Of a DNA stretch of 64,000 bases, positions 31,425-42,351 are shown in pieces; within the stretch, counting starts at the first letter, position 1; each line of letters begins with the position of its first letter. The translations under genes and the position numbers were made by a program. Origin of the DNA: Zopfochytrium polystomum (lineage: Eukaryota; Chytridiomycota; Chytridiomycetes; Chytridiales; Chytridiaceae). The stretch lies in NCBI GenBank assembly GCA_025765615.1, contig JAIVFJ010000005.1, forward strand, positions 248,001-312,000. Reading direction: 5' to 3'. Below the pieces are notes generated by a model. The model was given only the letters and a program-made list of their open reading frames with translations, was not told the DNA's origin and did no database searches.

Positions 31425-31745
31425 AGGAGAGAGACAGACTGAGAGAGAGATAGACAGATACACAGACAGACAGACAGACAGGCAAAGAGAGGAGAAACAG
31501 AGTGAGAGAGAGACAGACAGACAGAGAGTGGCAAGCGACAGCGAGAGAGACAGAGCGAAGAGACAGAGAGACAGACAGAGAGACAGACAGCCAAGACAAT
31601 CTGGTAGACAGAGCTCCTTCCTTTTCCGATTTTCCGCCGATTTTCCGATTTTTCCGCTGAGTTTTGATTGGGCACCAAAGACAAAAAGTTATACCCCCCC
31701 CGCTCCACTAATTGCAATTAGGAAAGCAGTTTAGCCGCAAATGCT
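28205..31745. repeat. Composite tandem repeat R2, about two diverged units
   Basis: Two long diverged units, about 28205-29690 and 29702-31745. Shared landmarks are GAAGATACTGAAGAGTG (28238/29760), GAGGGATAGGGGAAAA (28327/29814), ATAGAAACA-CAGCCCAGTTGAC (28627/30129) and a tail GATTGGGCACCAAAGAC (29625/31666). Each unit also has a smaller repeated phrase (GACAGACA..CCTGTTGACTTCC) and GC-rich hairpins of the GGGGGC-N-GCCCCCTGAGCCCCC type at about 28353, 29846, 30228 and 30677. The unit head CTAGGGGATGCC also occurs alone at 21611. Long open frames here are low-complexity artefacts. Confidence 0.75.
31247..31425 (+). repeat. (GA)n simple-sequence arrays
   Basis: Two purine-strand GA arrays, about 31247-31300 and 31358-31416, separated by a short mixed stretch. 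They give spurious Arg/Glu and Ser/Leu frames on opposite strands. Confidence 0.9.
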
Positions 31746-32902
31746 TGTCGTCTTTAGTAGATTGATTCTGTCCTTTGGCCTCAATACAGAGTCCCTTCAA
31801 AGCCATCTGGCTTGCACGCCGAGGGTAGTGAGCGATGGTACACATCTGGGTACATGGCCCCTTAATGGGGCTCCTCTTAGGTGGGGAATGCAGTTGGCCC
31901 CTCCAGTGACTGTGTGACATTGTCCGTTCTGTGTTGGGGTGTGTCCACAGTACAGTTTAACCGTTAACCGAGCGGAATTGATCCATTAACTTAGAGTTAA
32001 TTAGGCAAACGTCTTAACTGCACGGCAAACCACATATCTGCAAGATGAGCAATTCTAACCCAAATTGTAAGTTCCAAAGGTCGGTGAACAGCTCTTAACC
32101 AAAAACCGAACCGGTGGTTACAATTCCGAAACGGAACCCAAACCGGAAATTTCGGGTTAACTTCGTTTTGGTCCGAATTTCCGGTTTTTAACTGGAGAAC
32201 TACCATTTTCGGTTCGAAATCTCAAATCTGTATCCTAACTGTGTGCTAGCCAAGCTCTGGTTTGTGAAATTGGTGTTAACCCAACCGAAAATTTCCGGGT
32301 TCGGTTTGGATACCGATTAAAACCGACAAATAGCCGTTTTCCACCTGAAATCCTCCCAAAAAACTCTTCACTGATTGTTAGTTAGAGTAAATATTTTGTG
32401 GTGGGTTGTCAAGAATTGTAAAATTACTGTAAGAGGAATGTGAGAGAAAAGCATCTTTCATAAATAACATTCAATAATGCAACAAGCATTTCAGTTTTCT
32501 CTTCTTCTCGTTTCAAGATACCGTATACTGTGCTTGTGTTGAGGTATGTGCCCAACATTGGATTATTTACATTTTTCTGTTGAGTCATGTTTGGAAGGGC
32601 TTTGGTGGTATTTCCAACAGGTGCACTCACCCATAGCACGACGAGAGCCTAGCTCCATGTAGTTTTGACGACAGCCAAGCTTAGGCAGTTTTCAGCTCTC
32701 TTTTTGTTTGTTTGTTTTTTTTTTTTTTTTTTTTTTTTTGCGATGTATGTCATTCGGTTTGGATCTTTTGCAGCTGGATTGTCGCAAAAATTTACATCCG
32801 TGACGACGGACGTCTCGATACACTTAACACCTTGCGGCTTCGAAGAGCAGCGACATTGCGAAGATCTTCCAGCGCAGAAAGTGGCAAGATTGTGCAAGTC
32901 GA
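31746..32902. other. Non-coding region upstream of the channel gene
   Basis: 32080-32340 is dense in AACCG/CGGTT words in both orientations, a diverged palindromic repeat. A T-run lies at 32717-32739. Open sequence between there and 32903 may be 5' leader or an uncalled first exon. Confidence 0.45.
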
Positions 32903-34997
32903 ATGGCAGCCAAGGGCGGGAAACAAGTTGAGAACAAAATAGATGTTCGTGTCACGAGAACCGCGGAGATGGGTCAGACGGAGGTTGTGGCAACCACCAC
33001 GCACAAACTGGAGAAACCGGCAACCAGTCTTTATGACCGTATCGTCTTCGGACTCGATATTCTTATACCTCCCGATGAGGTGGAGGATATGGAAGTCCCA
33101 TTTGGTCACTATTTGCAGAAAGTTATAATCGGAAAGAGATGGAAATGGCGAATCGCCAAAAACGTCGACGCGAACTTGCCTAAGTACTTGACGGACCACA
33201 AAGAGAACCTGACGAGTTTTCGGCTCATTACCGAGCAGGAAACATTTCTTCCAATCTTCGATCCCACTTCGAAGTTTGTAAAGAGATGGGATGCGTTGGC
33301 GCTGATTCTTCTGCTCTTCACTGCTTCTGTTACTCCTTTCGAGACCGCGTAAGGCTTTGAGACGATACCCGACAAACTAATAAAATGTGATTTCCGCCCC
33401 TCCTCTAGCTTCATGGGAGCGGACCTATCCATCGACCTCTTATTCCTTATTAATCGAGCAGTTGATTGTGTTTTCGCGACTGACATGTTTGTCCAAATGC
33501 GAACTCCGTACCTCGATCCTCAATCAGGCCAAACCATCCGCGACGGTAAGGCAATCGCAATACGCTATCTTCGATCCTGGTTTGCCATCGACCTGGTCTC
33601 GGTGATACCTTTTGAGCTGCTGGGTTTCCTCAACAATGGTGGTTCGTCGTCCTCCTCATCATCATCGTCGTCATCTTCAAGTTCATCCAACCTGTCCCAG
33701 CTGCGATTGCTAAGATTTCTTCGATTGACAAGGCTTCTGAAGCTTCTTCGAGTACTTCGCGCGAGTCGAAAACTGCGTCAATGGCAAGTTTACATAAATT
33801 TGAGATACGCAACCCTGCAGCTCTTGCAGGTAAGCTCTCACTGCTTCGACAAAGCTTCAAGTCTGGTAACTTGAATTTGAAAAATAGTACGCCGTTATGA
33901 CCATTTTCATAATTCACTGGCTTGCCTGCGGGTACCGTCTGGCGGCGGACAAAAACGAGGGACCAACTGATGTTCCCGGTTGGACAGATATATATGCTGC
34001 CTCGCGAAATGTAAATTCATCGCAAATAAGCATCTGGGAGACTTATTTAGCTGCTGTTTACTGGAGCTCTGGGACCGTTAGTCTTGTTGGGCCAAACAAT
34101 CTCGATTTGACTCCCAATAACTCTCGAGAATTCGGTTTTGCATTTTTCGCAAACTTTCTGGCATATATGAACGCAGTCTATTTTATAGCAGTTCTGGCAG
34201 ACGTCCTCGCTGTCAGTTCGAAGACCCAAAGAAACCACGAAATTGTTGTGGACCAATATTTGGAGATGTTTGATCGTCTCAAACTGGACTTCCGCCTGAA
34301 ACTGAAGGTGCACGAGTACCTATCAGAACACTATGCCCTTGCCGCTACGTCCGGGTACAGCGGAATGTTAAAAGAATTGCCGACGCAGCTCCACGGCTTC
34401 ATAACAATGGAGATCTTTATTGACTTTCTGGCTCAAATACCATTCCTCGAAGTTTTCATCGACCGCGAGCCGTTCCTGATGCAAGAGCTTTGCCGAACAA
34501 TAGATATTAAGTCGTTTCCAGCAAATAGCCATGTGTTCACAGAAGGATACGAAGGCATTTACTACCTAGAGAGGGGCGTTTGCGCGATCGAAGGGACTGT
34601 ATTCACAACGTAAGGATTTCATAAGTATCAAATAATGGCCAGCTCTCTAAACCGCCCCGCTAGCGGCTCGGTCTTCGGCAGATCTGTGCTTCGCGAGGTT
34701 GTTAAAGTTGCCGAATGCCGGGCATTGACAACGGTTACTGTTCACATCCTTTCAAGGCACAGCTTGGTATCTGTTCTAGATAGGTATCCAAAGATCAAGT
34801 ACTACGCGAAGAGGTGGACCGCATGGGCGGTGCTCCGAAAATATTTTCGAACGTACGCAAAGCTGTACTATACAGCTGCTCGTCGGGGTGCTCGTATGGT
34901 GCCTCCTCTTCTATCAAGAAGGCCGACATTGCGGGATGGAGAGCTGGATGACATTGACTACGCTGTGATCGATCACATTGCTGAATTTGGGTTTTAG
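32903..34997 (+). CDS. Six-transmembrane S4-type (HCN/EAG-like) channel with atypical pore and cyclic-nucleotide-binding domain
   Basis: Exons 32903-33348, 33409-33829, 33888-34609 and 34643-34997 join in phase to 647 aa. After a cytosolic N terminus, S1 starts at about residue 132 (WDALALILLLF). S2-S3 includes CVFATDMFVQMRTPYLD. A poly-Ser S3-S4 loop precedes an S4 with regular arginines (RLLRFLRLTRLLKLLRVLR). S5, pore helix and S6 follow, then a C-linker (QYLEMFDRLKLDFRLK) and a cyclic-nucleotide-binding domain. The filter TxGYGD is absent: after AAVYWSSG the sequence is TVSLVGPNNLD. In the binding domain the FGExAL cassette reads FGRSVL. The last intron is only 33 bp. So the voltage sensor is intact, while potassium selectivity and cAMP binding are doubtful. 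The start may be further upstream. Confidence 0.83.
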
Positions 34998-35573
34998 TCG
35001 CAACAGAAAATGGGTCAGCCATGGTTCGATGTGTCGGGGTGCAACTTTCCATGATCTGACGCTCAGGTTCTTCGGTCATATTTCGTGGGCGTGACCGCAC
35101 TCGAGTGAGGGTTTTCAATGGCGAAAGAAGGAGAGAAACTGGAATATATGGGCTCCTACGCTGCATCGAAAAACCAGTCATCGTTGACTTTAAACAAGGA
35201 AACTTTTGTGAGGCTATCAACTTTCACAAATTCAGACAATGCTTGATTGAAAGAAGGTTGAGGGGGCGGCGTTCATGAAGTTGAGTCCATTTTTTGGGCC
35301 AAATCAGGCCTTGCAAGTTTCCCAACGCCAGGTGATGATTGGCTGCAATTATTTCTCAATAAAATGAGAAAGAAAACACCCATGTTGCCAAACAGATGAT
35401 TGGATAAAGAAAGAACATAAAAAATGTTAAATGGTTTCACGCGTTTGTCATATCTGAACAGGGGCTCGCATGGCGGCTGGATGGTGACAAGTCAAGTTTT
35501 TTTTTCACTTGGTTATTTTTTCCGTTTTGGCTTATTTACTGGTTGGTCCTTCTCCCTTGTCGCCACTGTATCA
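34998..35573. other. Intergenic region
   Basis: 3' flank of the channel gene and promoter region of the ABC ATPase gene; no gene, repeat copy or RNA recognised. Confidence 0.5.
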
Positions 35574-37602
35574 ATGTCAAGCATCACTTTTCGCAACGCG
35601 TCAGTTGTGCGCCTTGGGGTGGGAGGACAGGACCTGAAGCGTGTCATCTCTCCGTTCTCCTGGAAACTCACCAAACCGCCACCACCCGGCGAAGCCCTGG
35701 AGCTTTGGGCAGTTGTGGGCGACGTTGGCGCCGGAAAGTCAACTCTCGGTCAGGCAATAGGCCAGATTTACCCCCACCGATTACACCCGCCCTCTTCAGT
35801 GTCGTACTGTGTCTTGAATGGCCTCTCGAGGAAAACGTGGGACGATGATAAATCGCAAACGATTTCCTCAACGCAGGCGTTAACGGGAATACGCTTGATT
35901 GGCTTCCACGACCAACGGCTGGGCCTATTCACTGCCTCGACACTCCAACATCGGTACCATTCGTATACAGATCCCGACGAACTGCTTGTGTGGGAATACC
36001 TCACGGGGAAGCGGCGGCGGCCGCCACCACCAATGTGGACGAGACAGCAAAATGATCATGAAGGGATCGGACTGCAAATCGGCGGGCAAGACGGACTGGC
36101 CGAAGGCCGTGCGGCAGTGGATTTAGCTTTGTTGGAACACGGTCGCAGCGAGGGTGAATGGATTAAGAAATGGAAACTTGAGGAGCTCCTCATGCTTCCA
36201 CTGGTCCGACTGTCCAACGGGCAGATGCGACGGACGAGGCTGGCAAGAGAGATTTTCTTTCGCGACGCTGCACGTTTATTGGTTTTAGATGAGCCCTTCA
36301 GTGAGTTTGTTGACGCCTTCGCTTCACTTGGGATATTCAGAGTGGTTTACCCTATTTCATTGGATTATGACCCCCTCGCCAACTTACATAGCCGGACTTG
36401 ACGTCGGGACCAGACAATCCATTTCGAGCGATTTGGGCGACTTAGCCGCAGATAGCACCTTCGCAAATGTTGTCCTGCTACTTCGAAGCCAAGAGCCTCT
36501 TCCAGATTGGATAACGCACGTTGCTGAATTGGAAGCTGGGGAAATGGTGTGGAAAGGACGGGCATATGATTACATCGGACGGCGGCGACCGACAGCTCGA
36601 GTGCAGCCAAAGCAAGCCACACTCGCCCGCGTGGACCTCTCCTCCCAGCAAAAAACCCCTCTGGTAGAACTCCGCAACGTTTCCGTCAAAACGGTGGAGG
36701 GAACGCCGATTCTGAGCAACGTTTGGTGGACGATCCGCGCAGGTGATCGCTGGCACCTTCGCGGGCCGAACGGGTCAGGTAAGACGACGCTTCTCTCCAT
36801 GCTGACTGGAGATCACCCTCAAGCCTACTCGAACCATGTTAAGCTGTTTGGAGAGCAGCGCGGCGTCGAGCGGGAGGCCGACGGGACGACTGCTGCTGCA
36901 GAAGGTGCTGACAGGTTGGTGGCTGTCCGACGCAGCACCGTCTTTGAGATTCGCGAAAGGGTCGCGTCGGTGTCGCCCGAGTCCCACCAGCACTTTGTGT
37001 ACAGATTGCGTCGTCGGCAGCAGGAATTGATGGGGACTTCTGGCGGGCTTTCCCAGCGGGGACCCACTCTACTGGACGTTGTGCAGGGTCGGGACAGCAC
37101 GACGGTTTTCGGTGACGCAAGCCAAGATGATAACGAGGTCGAGGCTGCAGGTCATGCCCTTCTAATGGAACTTGGAATTCCTCCCGATCGACATTCGCAA
37201 CCGTTTTTGACGGCGGCGTCGGGCGAGCAGCGGCTCGTGTTGATTGGCCGCGAACTGCCGTGGTGGCGGAAAGAGGGTGGCGCATCGGTCTCCCCAAACG
37301 GTGCCACCGACGTTGGTGGCCGCAGGAAGCAGCCACCAGCTACGTCAGGGGGTGGGTCAAGATCAGACTCCGCCACCACCACCACATGGACGAAGCGCAT
37401 GAGGCCGCCGAGAGTAGTGATCCTGGATGAGCCGTTTCAGGGAATGGATGGAGGGGCAGTCGAGCGTATCCATGCATTTCTGGAACGGCGGCTGACGGAC
37501 GACCAAGCGCTTGTTCTTGTGACACACTACGTTGAGGAGGTGCCAAATTTCTTGGATCGAGTGTTCGATTTGGGAGACTGTTCGCAGCGCAAAATTGTTT
37601 GA
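35574..37602 (+). CDS. Soluble ABC ATPase with two nucleotide-binding domains (ModF/YDR061W-like)
   Basis: Exons 35574-36300 and 36392-37602 (intron 91 bp) give 645 aa. There are two ABC domains and no membrane spans, as in bacterial ModF/PhrA and yeast YDR061W; the cellular role of that family is poorly known. NBD1: Walker A GDVGAGKST, signature LSNGQMRR, Walker B LLVLDEPF, with DEPFTGLD completed across the intron. NBD2: FRNASV-like LRNVSVKTVEGTPI, Walker A GPNGSGKTT, a SGEQRLVL signature, Walker B VVILDEPFQGMD and H-loop THYVEE. NBD2 has a long Gly/Ser/Pro-rich insert just before Walker B. Start chosen at MSSITFRNASVV; the frame opens earlier (35424), but that part is hydrophobic and unlike the family. 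Confidence 0.88.
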
Positions 37603-38056
37603 AACTGTCTGATATTGGCAGGACTCGAGTGCACTGGGGGTTTTTTCTTTCTTTTCATTAGCGTAAACAACGGAGGTTGGACGTTGGCCATGCCTTGCCA
37701 ATGTGTCCATTTTTGGTCCGTCGTTTAGGTCAAATTGTTTTTTTTTTCTTGTTTTTTTTTTTCTCGCTCCTCAAATCGTCATTTTGTTCAAATTGACTGG
37801 GCGCGAGACTCGGCACTGTTCATTTTGTTGAAAAAATGGAAAAGGGGTGCCGCACAGACCGCATCTGTCTTGCCTCTCTGCTGTGGCGGTTCGCTGTCTC
37901 TCCGTCGGATCACAGGATGTGAGAACAGAAACGTCGAAAAATGGTATCATCACCAAACCGAAACGCATAAATATGGGGGCGGCCGCGGAGGCCCAGCAAA
38001 AAACAACGAAGAGAAAAAGAAGAAAGAAACAGAAAGGAAGAAAGAAACAGAAAGAA

Positions 38057-38096
<40 letters not shown>

Positions 38097-38469
38097 AGAA
38101 AAGAGAAAAAGAGAAAGTGGCTGTTCGGTTGCGAGAAAACCCTCACAACTCTCACTTTTTTTCTTTTTTTTTTTTTTTTTGTCGATCCACAAAAACAAAA
38201 GAAGAGAGAAGCACCAGCACACACACTCACACTCACACACACACACACACACACACAACGCTCACAGCAGACTAAACACAACCCGCGAGGAGGGAAGAAG
38301 CACCAGCAACCCCCACCACTGCCCGACGCCCAGATTAGACCCCTTCAAAACAACATCAACCGACATACAATTACACCCCATCTATTTCGAAAACGGAACG
38401 CTTTCGCGCTTGTTTTTCGGTGTTGAACAAGACCAATAGACGCCACCGTTTGCCCTTTTACCAGCTGCT
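37603..38469. repeat. Intergenic with simple-sequence tracts
   Basis: T-runs at 37738-37762 and 38157-38180, a GAAA/GAAAGAA array at about 38040-38105 and a (CA)n array at about 38228-38257. No gene seen; probably the 5' region of the downstream GNAT-like gene. Confidence 0.7.
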
Positions 38470-39897
38470 ATGATGACGACTTCATCGTTTACATCGTCGT
38501 CCCTGACTGCGACGCCAACGACCCGTCCACCCTCTCAGGCTCGCTTGCGGCCTGCCAAGTCGCATGACTCATTCAGCCCTCATCTTCATATTGCCGAATC
38601 GCCCTCTTACCCATCGCAGGAGCACTCAATTCAGCAGCGCCACTTCCCGCTGCCCGATTGCCCAAAGTCCGCCACCTCATTAATGTCACCGTTTACTCCG
38701 GCTTTCCGAACAAGCCTTCTTCCCAACCAGCTGTCTGCCAACATATCCACTCCGCGTCTCGTGCTCCACCCGCTCAGGCCTTCCTCATTCACGAGTTCTC
38801 CCAGCGTTTCCTCCGATCAGTTAGACGAGTGGCTGCAAAACTTCCTTGCGGACCATCCTTTCGCCGCATCTTTCCGACACCAATGGCTTGAGGAGGACTG
38901 TCAGAATCTCTCGCCTTCATGCGCTTGGATCATCGAGCTCAAGGATGGGCATCACTCTCAAAGGCAAAGCAACAACTCATCTCCGTTCTTAACCGATGAG
39001 CTGCCTGACCTGCCAGTTCCCGATGATGAAGGCAATCTTGCGGGCGACGAGTCGGACGGGGACACGGAGAAGAAAGGCGCGTCGCGACGGATGAGGCGCC
39101 CGAGCAATCGGCGTCTAGCTCAACAGGCAGCTCCTGCTCTTCTGATTGGTGTTGTCGAGCTGAGATTTCCACCCAATGTGCTTCAATCTGCCAACCCAGT
39201 CTCCCCTTCGTCGCCCCTGTGGTGGAGTCAGCCTACAATCGATTCGAAAGCTGGCCCAGCAAACGGAGAAGATGCTTCAGGTGACGAAGGGGGAAGTCGA
39301 CGGCCCTCTCTGGCCTCTCTTCCCAGCGACGATGGCGCTCGTCTAAATGGTGCTGCCTCCTGGAGTACGCACCAATTGCCTGACCTTCCTCGTTTGCTGT
39401 CTCCTCACCTCGCGACATTCCTGGATCCCGCCTATGTTGGTAACGGCTACTCTACAGAAGCCGTTCGGGCTACTCTTTTGCATATTTTCAGCTTGGAAGA
39501 CTCGACCGGAGGCGATATATACTCTAATAGATCGGGACGAGCCGTTGGCGCATCCCTTCTCGGCCTATCCATCGCGGCATCCTCAGGAACGTCTTCACGA
39601 TCGGGCTCTCCAGACCTCTCTCGGCCGTTGTCGCGCCTCTCGCCCTCACCTTTCTCGTCGGTGTCGCGGCACTCGTCCGTCTTGCCACCTTTAAAGGTTC
39701 TTACGTCCGTGAACGAAGCGTCTCCGACGAAAAAGGAAGCGCAGCTCGTTCTGGAGAAGCTGGGTTTTGAAGTTGCTTCTCCTTCTGCGATGCTTGACGC
39801 ATCCGTTGCTTCGCTTTCTCTTGGAAGGAACGGAAGAGCTCGCGAAGTTTTGTGGGAAGTGTCTCGCGAAAGCTTCCTCGAGCTGTGGTCTGCTTAG
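38470..39897 (+). CDS. GNAT-like N-acetyltransferase with large low-complexity inserts
   Basis: Single-exon 475-aa protein. After a Ser/Thr/Pro-rich leader of about 95 residues it enters an Acetyltransf_3 (RimJ/RimL-like) pattern: STPRLVLHPLRPS, SCAWIIELKDG, LLIGVVELRFPP, then HLATFLDPAYVGNGYSTEAV. The GNGYSTEA stretch matches the Q/RxxGxG/A acetyl-CoA loop, and the C-terminal strand is SVNEAS...LVLEKLGFEV. Two disordered acidic/Ser-rich inserts split the fold. Substrate unknown; a protein N-terminal or amino-acid side-chain acetyltransferase is possible. Confidence 0.68.
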   Translation: MMTTSSFTSSSLTATPTTRPPSQARLRPAKSHDSFSPHLHIAESPSYPSQEHSIQQRHFPLPDCPKSATSLMSPFTPAFRTSLLPNQLSANISTPRLVLHPLRPSSFTSSPSVSSDQLDEWLQNFLADHPFAASFRHQWLEEDCQNLSPSCAWIIELKDGHHSQRQSNNSSPFLTDELPDLPVPDDEGNLAGDESDGDTEKKGASRRMRRPSNRRLAQQAAPALLIGVVELRFPPNVLQSANPVSPSSPLWWSQPTIDSKAGPANGEDASGDEGGSRRPSLASLPSDDGARLNGAASWSTHQLPDLPRLLSPHLATFLDPAYVGNGYSTEAVRATLLHIFSLEDSTGGDIYSNRSGRAVGASLLGLSIAASSGTSSRSGSPDLSRPLSRLSPSPFSSVSRHSSVLPPLKVLTSVNEASPTKKEAQLVLEKLGFEVASPSAMLDASVASLSLGRNGRAREVLWEVSRESFLELWSA

Positions 39898-40351
39898 AGG
39901 AACTGTCGTTTGAGCTGACCCTTTCCGTATTGTTTATACCAATTCCTTTTTCTTATCCTCGCATCCCATTCTTCTTCAGTTTTCGTCCATTCGATTCCCT
40001 CCCTTCCCAACTTTGCTTTTTCTTTACCCTGAGCGTGATGCTTTTAAGACAAGTCAACATTCTTGACCCCTCTCTAAAAAGATGGCCACTGTGAGTGACG
40101 AGAGTGACGAGAGAGAACGACCAGAAAACAGTGGAGCAAAAATAAAAAATCAAAGCGAAAAAAAAAAAAAAAAGAACTGGAAATGGTCGGCAAACTTGAG
40201 AAAGAGAAAGAAAAATCAAAGATGCAGCACTCACAACCGCTTTAAGCCGGCTCAAAGCAAAATCTCAGGTGAGATTAACCTATAAATAAATCATCATCAC
40301 ACAGAGATAAAGTCAATTAAAAAGCAACTTTTTGAACCTCAATGAAAACAC
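39898..40351. other. 3' flank of the GNAT-like gene
   Basis: AT-rich with an A-run (40160-40175); no gene recognised. Confidence 0.5.
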
Positions 40352-41000
40352 TCAAATGCGTACCGCATTTTTTTTTCGTAGAGGATCCACCTCTGCTTGC
40401 TTGCAAAATTCTTCAGATTGAAGAATGTTGCTGATGGCGTTCACAAAGATGTTCCAAGAAGCATTGCCATCGCAATCCAGAGTGACCTTGCATTCACTGC
40501 AACGGAAGGACCTGCTTGCTCCAGGGTCGTTGTAGGAACTGCACTTGGAAGTGCCTCGGGGAATTCTGCATGGCTCAGGCTGGCAAAGCTTTGCTTGACG
40601 ACTGCACGTAGGTTTCTGCTGTCCTTCTGCCAGCAAATGCGCCCAACCTCCTGCTTGGGAAGGAAAGCTACATCATGGCATAGAAGAAAACAGATGGCAG
40701 TTTTGTGAAGGCCATTGACCTTTCTCTGTATCTTGCCCTCCAGCTGCTACTTTCTGCTTTCCAGCTTGTGACAGACCTGGTGTTTCAATGTAGTCTCGCA
40801 GTCACCCATGAACCTCACCAGCGAAGAATGTACTTTCTCTGCTGCTGCAAAGATGGCCTGACAGGCAGCCACAGAATTGCGGCTGCAGACCTTCTGTAGA
40901 TTGTCCAGTCCCTCCAGCTTGCTATGGATGAGTTTCTTCAACATGGTATCCAATCTTCACTGCACTGGAGACAAGCTGATTGCCAGTACATAGAACAAGC
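40352..41000 (-). pseudogene. Fanzor/TnpB-family RNA-guided nuclease relic (C-terminal half)
   Basis: Minus-strand frames spell the C-terminal half of a TnpB/Fanzor protein with at least one stop and one frame change. The first frame reads LEGKIQRKVNGLHKTA then CHDVAFLPKQEVGRI, the helix plus strand (H-x-A...vi-lPkfe) seen around RuvC-II. The second reads RGTSKCSSYNDPGASRSF, RCSECKVTLDCDGNA and SWNI. That is the zinc ribbon (second Cys lost, CSSY) and the RuvC-III D-x-D-x-NAxxNI box. The segment carrying the RuvC-II glutamate is missing at the frame change. Such proteins occur in eukaryotic transposons, including those of chytrids. The relic lies against decayed copia DNA; no transposon ends or guide-RNA region could be seen. 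Confidence 0.62.
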
Positions 41001-41341
41001 TTGGATATGGCATCAACAAGTTGACCAAAGCTTTTGCAGCATTGTGTGACATCCTGGTTTTTTGCCATGGCAAGTTGTGAGACTGTGCTCTCTAAATCTC
41101 CTCACCCTGGGCTGGAGGTGGAAATAGAGCAATGGCCTAAATACCAGTCCTATCCAATCAAAAGGGCAAAAGAAGGTCTCTAGGGGTCACCAGACAGGAA
41201 AATGTATTTGGAGTCTACTAAAGCCCATCATCAAACACAAAAGAAACTCTTTAAACACAAAAAGAGCTGTCATCACACATCTAAAAGGGAAACACAAGAA
41301 AAGTGTGACAAGGGTGGCACAATCACAAAAGAAAGTGCAAG

Positions 41342-42351
41342 ATGCCTCTGGTCCAAGACTGCAACCTAGACTTGTTTGTTGGCATGTTCAGTGGCAAGAC
41401 GCTGACAGAATTCGATGACTTTATTAGCAACCTTCAGATCAAGGTTATTGGTGAAAAGGGAATTCAGGTCCTAACACTGACGGACCTATTCCCTCTTGAG
41501 AGACCTTTCTGCAACAAGGAGGCCTACCATACGTACATCACACACCTACCCAACGATCAGTGGGACAGATGGCGTGTCTGGTTGCACTGTTGAAATGGTG
41601 GGCACAGCACACCAGAGCTGAAGGCTGGTGAAACACTCTCACCAAACTATCTCAATGTACCGACTGTTTGCTGCACTTGTTTGAGCTCTGCTGCAACAAT
41701 CACCTCTATCAAGACTGTGTGGCTGCCATTCACCGAACATTCAACAATGCCCGCCCATCCAGCTTGATTGATGATTTTGAAAACGGATGGTCAGGGCTGC
41801 AGCTACGCACAGACACTCAAAACCCCTTGAGTTACCAAGATCTGAATTCTTATGTGTGCGAGATTGAGTGACTTCAGTGACTATTCATCCAAGGCCATGG
41901 CCAGAACAGACTTGATGAGTTTGTACGCAAACTGCAGAGCAAACTGCGCACAGACCTCGCACGCGGCTCAGCTCATAGTCATTTTGGACCATTTGTGGCA
42001 GCACTTCGAAACAATGATGCCTGCTTCAACGATCTACAGAATATCATGGATGAGCTTACTGCTGTCTTGACTGCCCTTGAGGCGGATGAAGAGGAAGACT
42101 GCAGGAACCACTGCAACAACCACCATGACAACCATGACGACCACGAAGATAGACGCCACCAAAGTGACCACATTCAAGGAGGTCGCAATGACCTTGAGTG
42201 AGCAGAACGAAACAATCGCCAAGGAAGCAACTACAGGAACAACGACAACAGGAGTTGCAACATCCATGACAACCACAACCACTCCCACTCTTCTTGTCAT
42301 GGGGATAGGCCATGCTACTGGTGTGGTTCCCACAAGGCACACACTCACCAC
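41342..42351 (+). pseudogene. Copia-1 gag region
   Basis: Several short frames in succession (FSGKTLTEFDDFISNLQIKV, WDRWRVWL) leading to His/Asp-rich, low-complexity sequence and a Cys/His cluster (CYWCGS, HHMERDCC) that looks like a zinc knuckle. Broken by frame changes. Confidence 0.6.

Noticed and set aside
31057..31734. Long Arg/Glu open frame and opposite-strand Ser/Leu frames
   Set aside because: Produced by (GA)n arrays inside the composite repeat; no complex sequence remains when the arrays are removed.
32665..32931. Poly-Phe/Cys frame that could be an N-terminal extension of the channel
   Set aside because: Its hydrophobic run is the T-tract at 32717-32739; no splice join to the channel frame was convincing.
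37735..38439. 234-codon Lys/Glu-rich frame before the GNAT-like gene
   Set aside because: Driven by GAAA, T-run and CA simple repeats in an intergenic region.
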